The notes beneath the pieces are model-generated. The model made no database searches, was not told the DNA's origin, and saw only the letters and a program-made list of their open reading frames with translations. From Perognathus longimembris pacificus (lineage: Eukaryota > Chordata > Mammalia > Rodentia > Heteromyidae), in NCBI RefSeq assembly GCF_023159225.1, contig NC_063172.1:35964832-36028831 (forward strand): a stretch of DNA of 64,000 nucleotides, written 5' to 3'. Within the stretch, counting starts at the first letter, position 1. Each line of letters begins with the position of its first letter. The position numbers and the translations under genes are program-made. Below are positions 12,771 to 24,765 of the stretch, piece by piece.

Positions 12771-13000
12771 ATTTTTCTCTCATTAAATTTTACCTTGAAA
12801 TAATGTGTGTATATATAGCTGAGGACAACTACATTTATAGTTGGCAGTCTTGATTCATTGTGATCTAAACACATAGCATCTGTCATATAGTTCAAATGAA
12901 TATGTATATGCAATATGTTCATTACAATAAAGTGAAGATTTTTTTCTCATGTAACACAAAAAGATGAAAATAAAATTATGTTTAAAAATGCATTAAGATA

Positions 13001-13240
13001 TCAAAATTGAGAGACAAATAATAAAAGACAAACCATTCCAAAAGCAATACTTACAAAATCATTTGCTGTAAACCAACTGTACAACTCATGGGGTGGGGGA
13101 GAGGGGGAGGGAGAGAGGGAGGAGGGGAAAAATGAGAGAGGACATGGCAAGTTGGATAAGTAATGTACACACTGCCTTACATATGAAACTGTAACCCCTC
13201 TGTATATCATTTTAACAATAAAGAAATAAATAAATTTTAT
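13001..13240 (+). mobile_element. 5'-truncated L1, 3' UTR
   Basis: L1 3' UTR motifs (ttgagagacaaat, ccaaaagcaatact, a G-rich tract at 13089-13135, gaaactgtaacccctctgta, acaataaagaaataaa). A 15-bp target duplication, aaatgcattaagata, lies at 12986-13000 and 13241-13255. Confidence 0.88.
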
Positions 13241-13300
13241 AAATGCATTAAGATAAGAGTAGCTTATGCCAATTATTTTTGTGTTTTTTCATTTAAAGAA

Positions 13301-13378
13301 GTGTACCCACTGCCTTACATATGAAACTGTAGCCCCTCTGTACATTACTTTAACAATGCCAATTTTTAAACAAATAAA
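13301..13378 (+). mobile_element. short L1 3' terminus fragment
   Basis: Repeats the last part of the L1 3' UTR (actgccttacatatgaaact, gtagcccctctgtac, aacaat) and ends A-rich. It lies about 45 bp after the duplicated target site of the neighbouring copy. Confidence 0.7.
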
Positions 13379-13668
13379 ATTCAGATGATAGAGTATAGCA
13401 AGATTCTACTTACTTATTCGTTATATGGTTAGGATGATTTATTATCTCTATTTTACATTCACCAAAAGGGTACAATCTAAAACTACTTTATGAGAACTCT
13501 CTCAAGATCAAGTGGTTTCTGAGGACATTTCAGTTTTTAAAGAAGGGATATCTCAGAATTCAGCATAGGTTAGCATTATAAAATGTGCTCTCTGCAGCTT
13601 TGCCCCACCTTTCCACTTCACACTCTCTACTTCATTTGCATTCTATTCATAAAATAAAGGTTCCTTAC

Positions 13669-13777
13669 TTAGTATTATGTGTATCAATGGTATGGAAGAG
13701 CTCATGTAATTCTTCTCCACTGAGCACTCCATCTGAAAAATATGCTTTGAATTCTTCAAAGGATAATTTTCCATCAT
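13669..13777 (-). CDS. NECAB1: NECAB1 exon 3 (codons 42-77 plus two bases)
   Basis: The minus strand reads ttatttcag|ATGATGGAAAA and ends ACTAA|gtaagg at 13669/13668. With the G from exon 2 it encodes [30 protein letters not shown] and IDTHNT, plus two bases of the next codon. EF-hand loop 1 is residues 39-50 with D39, N41, D43, K45, S47 and E50 at the ligand positions and G44 at the conserved glycine position, so it looks competent for Ca2+. Loop 2 begins at D73 and must be finished by exon 4, which I did not find between 1 and 13668. As I recall, most NECAB1 proteins have Ala where this one has Ser56. The reading is interrupted only by introns, so this is a live gene and not a processed copy. 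Confidence 0.95.
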
Positions 13778-14160
13778 CTGAAATAATACAAACAGAGGAT
13801 AAATAAATCATTTCAACCTTGTATTTTGTTCTCTTGATTTTAAAAACACAACCCAGAGGTTTGTGCTTGTTATGTAATACAATACATTAAAAAAGAAAGA
13901 AAAGTTCAAGGATTATGAGTATAATAATAATACATACTTATAGTAACAGCATGTCAATGTATACAGTCTTGCAAAATATAAATCTATAAGGTTTGAATAT
14001 TTTTGGCTAGCCTTCTACCTTGACAAACATCTATCATTTCCTAGATTACACGCTCAATACTAGAAATGGGCATAAAAGGAGAAAGAAGCATGTATTTCTC
14101 TCTGCAGAAGCTAGTTTATCAGTCATCTTAGGCAGGCTGTTTAAATAATGAGTAAGCCAT

Positions 14161-14232
14161 TGATCTGGAAGTGTGGCTCAAGTGGCAGAGACCTAGCAAG
14201 CATAAAGCCCTGAGTTCAAGCTCCACTGCTGT
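14161..14232 (+). mobile_element. ID-like SINE monomer
   Basis: tggaagtgtggctcaagtgg, then aagccctgagttcaagctcc, with no left half. It is followed directly by a long GA tract. Confidence 0.6.
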
Positions 14233-14234
14233 CA

Positions 14235-14440
14235 TATAGAAAGAGAGGAAGAGAGGGAAAAGGAGAGAGGAAAGGAAGAAGAGGAGGGGGATGGGAGAGA
14301 AAAAGAGAGGCAGGGAAAAAGGGAAGGAGGTATTTGGGAGGAGGGAAAAAGTAAGAAAGAATGAAGGAAAGGAAGGAAGGAAGGGAGGGGCGAGGGAGGG
14401 AGGGAGGGAGGGAGGCAGGTAGGCAGGCAGGCAGGTGAAA
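14235..14440. repeat. GA-rich homopurine tract
   Basis: About 200 bp of almost pure purine on the plus strand, ending in GGGA, GGCA and related short tandem repeats. It starts at the 3' end of the ID-like monomer. Confidence 0.9.
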
Positions 14441-14449
14441 GAAAGACTT

Positions 14450-14625
14450 ACAGTGCAAGCAATGAGGTTTCAAGAGAATTCCAGGCTACCTCAGAGTACA
14501 CTGTGAGACTCTGTCTCAAACAAAAGGAGGAAGGGAAGGAGGAAAGGAAGAAAAGAGAAAGGAAGTAAGACAGGAAGGAAGGAAGAAGGAAGGAAAGAGA
14601 GAAATAAAGAATAAGGAAAGAAAAG
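14450..14625 (+). mobile_element. B1-like 3' fragment plus GGAA tract
   Basis: ccaggctacctcagagtaca and gagactctgtctcaaacaaa are the 3' part of a B1-like SINE. Its A-rich tail passes into GGAA-type repeats to about 14625. Confidence 0.65.
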
Positions 14626-14639
14626 AACAACAGAAACCA

Positions 14640-15790
14640 GGATACTATTTCCAATCCCACCACTTGTCTGTTTGGTGAATGAAGTATATACATGTTGGTG
14701 AACAATTCATAGTTCTTGTATGAGCTGAACATGGCTGTAGCACTATACCAGAACCCTGGGATTCTTTTAACAGGGCAGACCTCTGTAACACTGCTTTTAT
14801 AATCTGTATAAATAAGTGATTTAAAGTATGAATATGCATTCTATCAAATAAAAGCATTGACAAGCAATCACTCTGGTTGTATTCTTATTGGAAAAAAGCA
14901 TAAAAGGGAAAAGGAGACATTGAATTAAAGCCCTGGTTTGAAGGGTGCAAATATGTTGAGAGCTTGTTTTTGTAGCACATGCAGGGCTCCTGAAAGTCTT
15001 AACATCAGGCTTCTATATTTTTAAATAACTATTGCAAAGAGGGTCTTTTGAATAGTTCTACATTATCACCATAATATTGTACAGAAGTATTAATAGAGAA
15101 AGGCAGAAAAAAACCTCTTGTGATATGATTCCCTATTAATAAAGCAATTATAATTTCTATTAATACACTTAATTTCAACTTAAAATGTCCTGCTATGGTT
15201 TCTTTTCAAATGGAACAATACAGTGAAACCTGGGTCTATACTGACTCAGCTCACAAGACAAATACTGTAAGGCCTGATTACCTACAGTGATTAAGTATTA
15301 ACTTTCAGAACCAATAGACTCATTATTTTCAACTTTTCAGTAAGAATTATTTGTATAGTCTGAGGTTGTTGTAAGTATAGTTGGTGTCTCTCTGCTTTAA
15401 TTATTCTGTCTTTATTTTTCAAATTCCATTAATATTTTGGGATTGAGGCAGAAGGGTGCTGTTGTTATTAGAACAGATTTTTTTCTAGTGTTCTTTCTTA
15501 TTTTATTTTATTTATTTTATCTTATTTATTTTATTGCATTTTAAGAGGTTATTTGTTATTAGATATTGTATTCATATATCTAAAGTGGCAAAGCAATGTA
15601 AAAACATATATTGAGAATCTTGCTCTTTCTTCTTGTCTCTATTACACAAATGGCGTATTCAATTTAAAAATTCATCAGACCAATATTTCTTTATGAAAAT
15701 ATGAATTTTTTATTTCTCTTCATTTCCATCACAAGACCCATAACCTATATACACCACTCTATTTTGAAAGTACTCATGCTTTAAAATAGA
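14640..15790. other. intronic sequence, mostly unassigned
   Basis: AT-rich. A TTTTA/TTTAT simple repeat lies at about 15495-15540. No gene or repeat family recognised otherwise. Confidence 0.45.
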
Positions 15791-15810
15791 CACTGTTCAG
15801 TCTTTATTTT

Positions 15811-16024
15811 TATTTATTTATTTATTTATTTTGGCCAGTCCTGGGCCTTGGACTCAGGGCCTGAGCACTGTCCCTGGCTTCTTCCCGCTCAAGGCTAGCA
15901 CTCTGCCACTTGAGCCACAGCGCTGCTTCTGGCCGTTTTCTGTATATGTGGTGCTGGGGAATCGAACCTAGGGCCTCGTGTATCTGAGGCAGGCACTCTT
16001 GCCACTAGGCTATATCCCCAGCCC
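15811..16024 (-). mobile_element. dimeric ID-like SINE, young
   Basis: Complete copy in reverse, with a (TTTA)n tail on the left, cgaacctagggcctcgtgta in the box B region and a ccccagccc end. A 14-bp target duplication, tcagtctttatttt, lies at 15797-15810 and 16025-16038. Confidence 0.95.
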
Positions 16025-16097
16025 TCAGTCTTTATTTTGATGCATCAGAAAACAGAGAAAACTGAAACAAATATTACATTTCCCAATCTTCTGCATA

Positions 16098-16203
16098 TTT
16101 TTTGAGACATATCTCACTCTGTATCCCAGACCAGCAACAGACTCCAGATCCTCTTGCCTTTCATTGCATGATGTGATTATAGGTATGAAAAACTATGGTC
16201 ATG
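16098..16203 (-). mobile_element. B1-like SINE
   Basis: In reverse: tttgagacatatctcactct, cccagaccagcaacagactc, and gattataggtatgaaaaact. Standard B1 motif order, diverged. Confidence 0.65.
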
Positions 16204-16209
16204 TTTCCT

Positions 16210-16547
16210 TTTTATATTTTTGGTATTGGTGGTACTGAAGTTTCAACTCAGGTCCTTGCGTTTGTTATGCAGATGCTCAGCCACTTTTGTCGTGTCCTCA
16301 GTCCTTTATGTTCTCAATATTTTTCAAATATGCTCTTGCATTTATGAGTTAGCCAGCCAGGATCACTATATGTATGTTTATACTTTCTGTATAACTGGAA
16401 TGACAGGTGTGGACCTGGTTTTTTTTCTTCCATTATTGTTGAAATGAGATCTTGCAGTTTTTACCTGACCTGGCCTCAAATCGCAGTCTTGTAGATCTCT
16501 ACCTTCCATGTAGCTAGGGTTACAAGTATGAGTCACTGTGCCTGGCA
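16210..16547 (-). mobile_element. composite SINE pieces, old
   Basis: An ID-like half in reverse (ggtggtactgaagtttcaac) is followed after unrelated sequence by a B1-like half in reverse (ttgaaatgagatcttgcagt, ggcctcaaatcgcagtcttg, gtatgagtcactgtgcctgg). Probably one or two old elements broken up. Confidence 0.5.
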
Positions 16548-16559
16548 TTGGCCTTCAAG

Positions 16560-18055
16560 TTTTTGATATTTTCCACCTTTACCTTTTTCTTCCCATTTTC
16601 ATCCATACTCATTTTACTTATTTTTTTATTATCATAAGTAGTTGTACAACAAGGCAGTTGAGGATGAATGCGTTTGGCCTGTGTCATCCCTTTCAATATT
16701 CTCACCCAATAGTTGTTACTATTCTTGTCCAAATTTGTTACAGTGAGGAAATATAGTCTTAATGAAGTTAAAATGTACGTTTATCAATTACTATTAGTGC
16801 ATTCATTCTTTTATCAAAATTTTAAAGATTCTACCATGTATGTCTTTTGCTAAAAATATAACTAGACAACCACTTATGGGTCTTACAATTATGATACGGG
16901 ATTTAGAAAACAAACAATTACAGTATATTAGAAGATGGATTGTAGAGATCTTGGGTGATGCAAGATCATTTAAAAAGGAAAGGGCTGCAATGCTAATTTC
17001 ATTGGAAAAGTTTCCCAGAAGAAGCTGCCTGCAAGTGATACACAATCAGACAATAAGGGCTAGTGAAGGAAGATCATTACACAGATCAGAGTATTCTAGG
17101 TAGAGAAAACACAAACCACAAAGCCAGGAGTCAAGAAGAAAACAGAATGGAAATTGCAAAAGCAAAATCAGTATGAAAGAGTATATATTTTGAGAGAAGG
17201 AGAGATCAGAGAGTTAGCTGTATCTAACTCAGCATGATATGTAACCATAAAAATCAAGGTGAAGTGTTTCAGATTTACATCAAGAGCACTGAGGCACTTT
17301 TATGTGTCAGACAGATTACTGTGGTTGCCGTTAGTAAAATGGAGCCCAGGAGCATACTGTAAGAACAGAAGACATACTAATAAGACATTCAAAAATTCTA
17401 AAAAAAAACTATCAAAGAGGACAAATCTTTGGTGATGACAGTGAAAGCAGAGAAGTGACAGATATTTTTATTGTTTGGGAAGTAGAGTCAACCTGAGTTG
17501 GTGGTCAGTTGGAAGTGATGGGTGAGATGCATAAGTCAAAGGTGATACTGGCTTCTGAAAATGGATAGATAGATGATCAATCATTGTGTGAGAGAACCTT
17601 GGACAAAAAATGAGATAAAGTTAAAAATGTTGTTTGGACATTTTGATGTCAGAGATCTAATGAAGTAAGTGGAGTCACCTACTAGCAAAGGATCATATGT
17701 CTTTAGAAGAGCTGTGGGAGGTATGGGCTTGATAGGCTTGCTTCAAGTTATCAACACAAAGTAAACAGGATCCCAGAGATGAGTGAATCCTTTCAGTGAG
17801 AAGGAGAATGCCAAATATAGGGGGGAGGAGGCTCTAGAATAGACTTTGGAAATGTCACCTAAAGTGTTTAAATATCAAAGTTCATAAATTCTAGACTATC
17901 CCAAAGACTATCAGACTGTATATAAAACACCATGCATATTTGTGGAAAGTTAGTCTAGCCATGATATATGGAGGTCAACTATTCACAATGAAGTTATTGA
18001 ATCATCAAAGATGTCCATCAAACAAATAATGGAAAAAGAAAATTGGATATACATA
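16560..18055. other. intronic sequence with possible ancient repeat
   Basis: Around 17080-17720 the wording (agccaggagtc, gtggttgccgttag, gatgtcagagatct) resembles very old mammalian interspersed repeats, but I cannot name the family with confidence. The rest is unassigned. Confidence 0.35.
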
Positions 18056-18057
18056 TA

Positions 18058-18060
<3 letters not shown>

Positions 18061-18101
<41 letters not shown>

Positions 18102-18106
18102 CGCGC
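18061..18106. repeat. (GT)n(GC)n microsatellite
   Basis: About 16 GT repeats pass directly into about 7 GC repeats. This is a strong Z-DNA-forming sequence, and the GC run keeps CpG dinucleotides in an otherwise CpG-poor intron. Confidence 0.95.
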
Positions 18107-18332
18107 ATGCCAATCCTGGAGTTTGAACTCAGAGCTGGGCATCCTTGTGCTTCTTTTGCCCAAGGATTATGTTCTACCTGAACCATAGCTCCACTTGCAG
18201 ATGTTTTGGTAGTTAATTGTATATAAGGGTCTCATAGACTTGCCTGTCCAGGTAAGTACCCCCATCCTCAGATCTCAGTCTCCTGAGTAGCTACAATTAG
18301 CACTCTGAGCCACCAGCATGCAGCTCACATCA
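18107..18332 (-). mobile_element. composite B1-ID SINE
   Basis: In reverse: cctggagtttgaactcagag, ctgaaccatagctccacttg, tagttaattgtatataaggg, then cctcagatctcagtctcctg and ctctgagccaccagcatgca. The microsatellite on its left sits at its 3' tail. Confidence 0.8.
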
Positions 18333-19189
18333 ACTTCTTTAAAAAAGTCTTCCCATTTCAGCTATGTGAAAAATTCATCACCATTCCACTACTTAGAACA
18401 GTGAAACACTTGCCAAACTAAAAATCAGTGACTTTTCCTTGAAGATACAAGAGACTGATGTCATGGACCAACCCAATAACCTAAAATCTAGGTACACAGG
18501 AGAGCCCAGAGATTGAAGACAGTATCTGATTACCTGTAGGAAAAGCTACTAGAGCCATAACTTGATGGAAACAGTTAAAAGCCATTGTTCCTGAATGACT
18601 GGAGGCTGAGTGTGGACTAGAACAAAAGATAGCCCTGGGCCTGCAGTTTTGGAAAACCTCTATTCTTTTGTGAGTTTTACCACTGGGAACTCACCAGATT
18701 TTTAAAGGACAGAGACAAAAGCCAGAGTTGTAGCTCTGACAGCTGAGGAGAGAGTAATCACAACATATGTAAAGTGATCTCCATAGCCAAAGTGCTTAGC
18801 AGGGCAAATATTTTACCTTTGCCCCAAGCGAAGGGCATTTCTGCCACTGCAATTCCCACTATCCTTCCAGTCTCAACTAAGAGTGGGGACAGTTAAGAAA
18901 CTTGCAAAGGTGACAGGCTAGGGGTACCGGCCCCCAAAAGAATGGTATTTAATGATAAGAGTATGGAACACATTTTCTCGTCCCTCTCCTTATTACTCCA
19001 GCAGCAGGGAGCAGATAAAATATGTGCTAGACTCAGCTTCTGTTTGAAGATCAGTAATTTAGAGTAGCTTAAAGTCAAAGTGTTCGAAACATAAACGAGG
19101 GTTCATAAGCCTTTGTCACTTACAACCACAGAAAATATTAAGCACCTCCTAATTGCCAGAAAGATTGATATAAATCTTCCCGGAAGACT

Positions 19190-20140
19190 ATCTTCATCCC
19201 TGTGACATAAGATGCATAAGACATGACATGTTAAAATATAAAGAAAAGCACAATAACAAAACAAAAATCAGAACCAGATTCAGATATAACACAGGTATTG
19301 GACTTACTGAACAGAAAGTTGAAAATAAGTAGAATTCATATGCTAAGGCTATTAAAAAAAATGTAGACAATATGTGAAGAAAAGTTGAGTAATAGAAACA
19401 GACAAATGCAAGCTCTAAGAAATACTGCAAAAAACTGTGACAGAAATGAAGAATCCCTTCATTAAGTTCATCAGTGGACTTGGCACAGCTAAGGAAAGAA
19501 TCGAGGGGGATGGGAGATGGTCAGTAGAAATGGCAGTATCTTCCCTCCTCTGTAACAATTGTAAGATAGGTTTAATGAGAATTTAAAATGACTCTTCTTG
19601 AAAAGTATTGGTATTTTGAAACTTTAATGCTTAGCAAAAATAAAAACAAATTGGGAAAAAAGAAACAGAATAAAACAGAACCAAATTTCCAAGGACTTGA
19701 GGACAATTCAGAAGAAATTAGTTACATATAATTACAATTTCAGGAGTAGAAAGAAAGCAAACATACAGAATAAATACTTGAAATTATAGTGGTCATTATA
19801 CAAAATGTCAGAACTGGCACTCCTCAAAATTGTTAAAATTATCAAAGTCAAGGAAAGCAAGAATCCGTCCCAACTAAAAGAAACTTAAGATTCATGATTA
19901 TTAATTGTAATATAGTATTTTGAATTAGGTCCCTGGATGATGAAAATGACATTAGGTAGGAACTAATTATCAGAAAAGTATATAAAAGTTATCTATCATT
20001 AAAAATAATGCATTAACATCATTCACTAACTATAATGTAAATATAATATGTAAATAATGGGGAAATCAGGTATTAGATATATAGGATGTTTCTATACAAT
20101 ATGTTGGCCTATTATATTACATTGCAAGGATTTTTTACTT
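19190..20140 (+). mobile_element. ancient L1/HAL1-like element (probable)
   Basis: The order of motifs (ggacttactgaacagaaagt, gacagaaatgaagaatccct, ggaaagaatcgag, then a 3' part with aattgttaaaattatcaaag, gacattaggtaggaactaat and taatggggaaatcaggta) fits the ORF1 region and 3' end of an old L1 or half-L1. Heavily mutated. The upstream 18400-19190 may be its 5' part but is unrecognisable. Confidence 0.45.
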
Positions 20141-21054
20141 CAAATTTATTGACTATAGTCACCTCAATAGTTTCAGGAAGTAGTTAAGTTATTCATTTCA
20201 GGAGGAAAAGAAAACTGGAATATAGTAAAGTGAAGTGGTTCAGATAAGTCCCTGACAGCAATTATCCTGGGACACATCCTAGAAGCTAGTCATTAAGGTA
20301 CTTTCAGTTTAAAATCCAAGATTCCAGATGTCAGGTAGAAAACTAAATGACTCCATCTAATGCTTGGCTCTTTTCTGCCTTGTCATTAGACATTTAGATG
20401 ATTTATCAGGAAGCTCATTTGTTACATACAAATATTTTCATCATTTGGACTTGAGCTGAGGATATATATTATATAATATACATATAATATTATGTATCTC
20501 TCTCTATATATATGCATTAAGAAACTTCCCATATCTTGAGGATGTAAGTGTCTATTAGTTTTCATAACCAGAAAAGATATACTGCTAATTTACTCTGCAG
20601 ATAAAATATATGTATGTTACTTCTATGAAGAGTTGACAGTGGTATTTTATGTGAAATCAGAAGAAAAGCAACAAAAAATAACATCCATTATTCAAAGTCT
20701 TGTAGTATGGCAGATAAAACATTTATGAGAGGAACATTTAGTTCTTTGTAGGAGGTGTATATTAAAAATTAGGAACATAAAGTGTACTCTTTTAGGAGGC
20801 AAATTTCACTGTGAAAGTATAAGTCAGATTCAGAGAAAGTCCATAATTGATGTGTGTCCATTTCCCTCCTCCTCCACACCTCCATTACTAGCAGATAACC
20901 ACTGCTTTCTAATTAGTCTTCCAGAAGAACACCCGTCAGTTCTGGTGGATTAAGAATCTATTCCTTCTTCAGATAAAAATAATGATTCATGTAGGATATC
21001 ACCTGCCTTCCTTCTCTATGGGTTCTAAACACAATAGTAAGCATCCCTCCGCAC

Positions 21055-21056
<2 letters not shown>
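20140..21056. other. intronic sequence, nothing recognised
   Basis: AT-rich, with a TATA/CTCTCTATATA simple stretch at about 20464-20512. Confidence 0.45.
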
Positions 21057-21102
<46 letters not shown>

Positions 21103-21112
21103 GGGGGGGGGG
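21057..21112. repeat. (TG)n followed by a G run
   Basis: About 21 TG repeats, then tttt and nine or so consecutive G. Confidence 0.95.
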
Positions 21113-21477
21113 TGAAATCCTAGTCTGAAAATTAAGTTTATCCCATCTTTCAGTTATTGTCTTATGTGTGGACATGTGATTATTTGTTCAATGACAGATT
21201 TTGCTAAAATTATAATAAAAAGAGTTCTCTTTTGTGATGTATTGAACCAGGATCTCTTTCCATTCCTGGAAAAGAAAGCCTACCTGTAAGACCATCCAGC
21301 CAACCTGAGATCAATAGGTAGGTGGAGGAAGAAGAAAAAGAGAGACTTCTGAACACCTAGATATAATTAGGAGGTCAAAAGCAATGCCAATACTGAGATA
21401 TTTTAATGGCAAAAGACAACAAATTCCCAATTTTATTTAAATAAATAAGTGAATTTATAAAAAATAAAAAAGTATAA

Positions 21478-22176
21478 ATTTATTGTTTTATTACTAAGGT
21501 GTTATACAGAGGGATTACTAATTCATAAGTCAGATAATGAGTATGTTTCTGTTTGGAGGATATATGCCTTTTAATTTCTCCTACTAGAGTATACTCCTTT
21601 AGTCTCATTGTTTATATGTGAATGACCAGGGTTCTGTACAAATTATCATACCCAGGTGAATTTTAGATCTAGGTTCCACATATGTGAGAAAACATCCATC
21701 AACTTGTCTCTTTGAACTTGCCTCACAACATGATTTGTTCTAGGTCCATACATTTCCCTGCAAATGGCATAATATTCTTTCTAATGGATGAGTAAAAATC
21801 TATTATTTATGTGCCACATTTTTTGATTCAGTCTAGTGTAGGTCATCTGGGCTGTTTCCAAAACTTGGCTATTGTGAATAGTGCAGCAATGAACATGGGT
21901 GTGCAAGTGTCTTTAGCATATCCTGACTTGCTATGTTCTGGGTAGATGTCCAAATTCCCTGTGACTGGGTCATAGGGAAGTTCTGTTTAGTTTTTGAGGA
22001 ACCTCTAATCCACCATCCAGAGTGGTTGTACTAGTTTACATTCCCCAACAGTGAAATCGGGTTCCTTGTCCCCCACATTCCCAGAAGCATTTATTGTTAT
22101 TTGAATTCATGATGTTGGCCCATCTAACTGGGGTGAGATGGAATCTCAAAGTTGTTTTGACTTATGCACTCCTTTC
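21478..22176 (-). mobile_element. old L1, 3' UTR and end of ORF2
   Basis: In reverse it carries recognisable L1 ORF2 end segments (gggtgagatggaatctcaaa, tagtttacattccccaacag, attgtgaatagtgcagcaat) and a poor 3' UTR. It is much more diverged than the L1 at 23541. Confidence 0.88.
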
Positions 22177-22179
22177 TGG

Positions 22180-22320
22180 ACAGAGATGTGTTTGCTGGTT
22201 ACTTTTAGAGATAGAGTCTTGTGGACTTTTCTGCCTAAAGCTAGCCTCAAACCCAAATCCTCCAGGTCTTAGTCTCGTGAGTAGGTAGGAGAGTAGGCAT
22301 GAGCCACTGGTCTGCAGTTT
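22180..22320 (-). mobile_element. B1-like half of a composite SINE
   Basis: In reverse: agatagagtcttgtggactt, agctagcctcaaacccaaat, ggtcttagtctcgtgagtag, ggcatgagccactggtctgc. It directly follows the truncated 5' end of the old L1. Confidence 0.7.
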
Positions 22321-22354
22321 GAGTTACTTTATTTTTACTCAAACTTAAATTGAC

Positions 22355-22460
22355 CTGGTTGGTATTGAACTCAGGATCTCATCATCTCATTTGACTTCTT
22401 CACTCACTTGACTTTTTCACTGGTACTCTACTACTTGAACTACAGCCTCCACTTCTGATT
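22355..22460 (-). mobile_element. ID-like SINE half
   Basis: In reverse: ttggtattgaactcaggatc and ctactacttgaactacagcc, the right half of a composite SINE. Confidence 0.55.
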
Positions 22461-22824
22461 CCTGTGTTCACTCCTCATTTTGCTCACTGATTTCTCTTGA
22501 ATTGTTGAGGATAATTATGATTCAATTTTCCCAGTGTTTGTGACTCACTCATTAACAAGATACCAGGCTTCCAAAGGCTGCTGCTATCCAACACCCAGCC
22601 TCATGCCAGGTCTGTAAGAGTTTATATAATTCATTGTCTAAATTTTCTCCAACGCATATGGGAAAAATCAAAGAGGAGTTTCTTTCATCTCACAAATACA
22701 TATTTTGTCCTAGGAATATAAAACTTTGTAACAGCTCACAGTTTGTCTTGCTCACCTCCCATGTATTTAAGCACTATAGGAAGTTAATGAGGAAAACTGA
22801 TACGTTTTGACTACTCACATTATG

Positions 22825-22950
22825 TTAAACATCATTGTGAGGGTTTTACATACATTTATCCTGCTTATTCTTCAGAATAACCAGCAGATTCTGTCTTACT
22901 ATTTCTGCCTAAGTCTGAGGAAACAAGCTTAAGAAGACTAACATGTCCAA
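22825..22950 (-). mobile_element. MIR relic
   Basis: Reversed MIR-like order: a gttttacatacattta stretch, then cttattcttcagaataacca, then gtctgaggaaacaagctta. Weak match. Confidence 0.4.
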
Positions 22951-23083
22951 GATACTAGTAAATGTGTCTTAAAGTTTATGTAATCTTTTGCCTTTGGGTT
23001 TTTATCACCTTGCATAATATCTGGCACCCAAATAACTTGCATAAGATATGTGGTAAATAAATATATTAAAAAAAATAGCAGAG

Positions 23084-23297
23084 GGGCTGGGGATATAGCC
23101 TAGTGGCAAGAGTGCTTGCCTCGGATACACGAGGCCCTAGGTTCGATTCCCCAGCACCACATATACAGAAAACGGCCAGAAGCGGCGCTGTGGCTCAAGT
23201 GGCAGAATGCTAGCCTTGAGCGGGAAGAAGCCAGGGACAGTGCTCAGGCCCTGAGTCCAAGGCCCAGGACTGGCCAAAAAAAAAAAATAAAAATAAA
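23084..23297 (+). mobile_element. dimeric ID-like SINE, very young
   Basis: Nearly consensus two-unit element with an A-rich tail. It keeps CpGs in both units (cctcggatacacgagg, ggttcgattccccag, aagcggcgctg), a sign of recent insertion. Target duplication aaaaaatagcagag at 23070-23083 and 23298-23311. Confidence 0.96.
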
Positions 23298-23540
23298 AAA
23301 AAATAGCAGAGCCAAACTCAAAGTTTATTCTTCTTGGTTCTATATCTGTATTAAAGCATAAACTTTCAGTTCCATAATTTTTGTCTTTTGTTTTCAAATC
23401 ACTTGAAATCATTCAGAAATACGCTTAGAGAAAGATTGGTATATTTAGATCTGAGTGGCATAACTCTACTCATAGATGAGCTGTAACCAGTGAAGCATGC
23501 CTGGCCAAGTATTAGGATTCTTGGGTTAGAAGATAATCTT

Positions 23541-24765
23541 TTTTTTTTTTTCTCAAATTTTTATTATCAAACTGACGTACAGAGAGGTTACAGTATCATA
23601 CGTTAGGCATTGGATACATTTCTTGTACTGTTTGTTGCCTTGTCCCTCATGCCCCCCTCCCTCCCCCCCTTTCCCTCCTTCCCCCTGGTGTTCAGTTCAC
23701 TTACACCAAACAGTTTTGCAAGTATTGCTTTTGTAGTTATTTCTCTTTTTTTACCCTGTGTCTCTCGAATTTGGTATTCCCTTTGAATTTCCTACTTCCA
23801 ATACCAGTAAACACGGTTTCCAATATACTCAGATAAGATTACAGAGATAGTGTAGGTACAAACATAGGAAGGTGATACAAAACATTATCTATAATAGAAA
23901 CTACACATACACATAGGACGTTGAAAGTGGTTACAACTGTGATATATCACTTGTTTCCATAACATGGAGTTCATTTCAATTAGCATCATCTTATGTGTTT
24001 CTAAGGGTATAGCTATTGGGCCTTGTGATGCTCTGCTATGGCTTGCCTAAACCTGTACTAATTATTCCCAATAAGGGAGGCCATAGAGTCCATGTTTCTT
24101 TGGGTCTGGCTCACTTCACTTAGTATAACTTTTTCCAAGTCCTTCCATTTCCTTACAAATGGAACAATGTCATTCTTTCTGATAGAGGCATAAAATTCCA
24201 TTGTGTAAATGTACCACATTTTCCTGATCCATTCATCTATGGAGGGGCATCTGGGTTGGTTCCAGCTTCTCGCTATGACAAATTGTGCTGCGATGAACAT
24301 TGTTGTGCTGGTGGCATTACTGTGATTTTGTTTGTGGGCTTTTGGATAGATACCCAACAGTGGGGCTGCTGGGTCATAGGGGAGTTCTATATTGAGCCTT
24401 CTGAGGAATCTCCATACTGCTTGCCAGAGTGGCTGAACCAGTTTACATTCCCACCAACAATGAAGTAGGGTTCCCTTTTGGCCACATCCCCTCCAACAAT
24501 TGTTATTATTAGTTTTCTTGATATATGACATTCTTGCTGGGGTGAGATGGAATCTCAATGTTGTTTTGATTTGCATTTCCTTTATGGCCAGTGATGTAGA
24601 GCATTTTTTCATATGTCTATTGGCCATTCTCATTTCCTCATCAGAGAAGTTTCTTTGTAAGTCTTTAGCCCACTTGATGAGGGGGCTATTGGTTCTTTGC
24701 AGTTTTGTTTTGGAAGAAGGTAATTTTTTTAGGTCTGCATATATTTTAGAGATGAGGCCTTTCAC
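23541..24765 (-). mobile_element. L1 3' part (ORF2 end and 3' UTR) of a twin-primed insertion
   Basis: Starts with poly-T and holds the 3' UTR, then an open frame from 24765 to 24058 (235 codons) ending at the ORF2 stop. It includes [42 protein letters not shown] and [12 protein letters not shown]. This segment of reverse transcriptase C-terminal sequence is still open, so the insertion is young, but the element is 5'-truncated and cannot be active. It adjoins a plus-strand piece of the same ORF2. Confidence 0.95.

Larger units (their letters stand above)
1..13668 (-). other. NECAB1: NECAB1 intron 3, partial
   Basis: Starts with gtaagg after exon 3 and runs off the left edge. I searched the minus strand for the expected continuation of EF-hand loop 2 (NLDTEE-like) behind an acceptor and did not find it, so exon 4 is probably outside the window. 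Repeats inside are listed separately. Confidence 0.75.

Noticed and set aside
1..13668. NECAB1 exon 4
   Set aside because: I looked on the minus strand for an acceptor followed by codons for NLDTEE and CEYF-like residues and found no candidate.
23084..23160. tRNA gene
   Set aside because: Box A- and box B-like words occur, but they belong to the left unit of a dimeric SINE with a second unit and A-rich tail. There is no cloverleaf with a proper acceptor stem.
24058..24765. 235-codon minus-strand ORF as a host gene
   Set aside because: It is the end of L1 ORF2, with a poly-T tail and target duplication. It belongs to a truncated retrotransposon.
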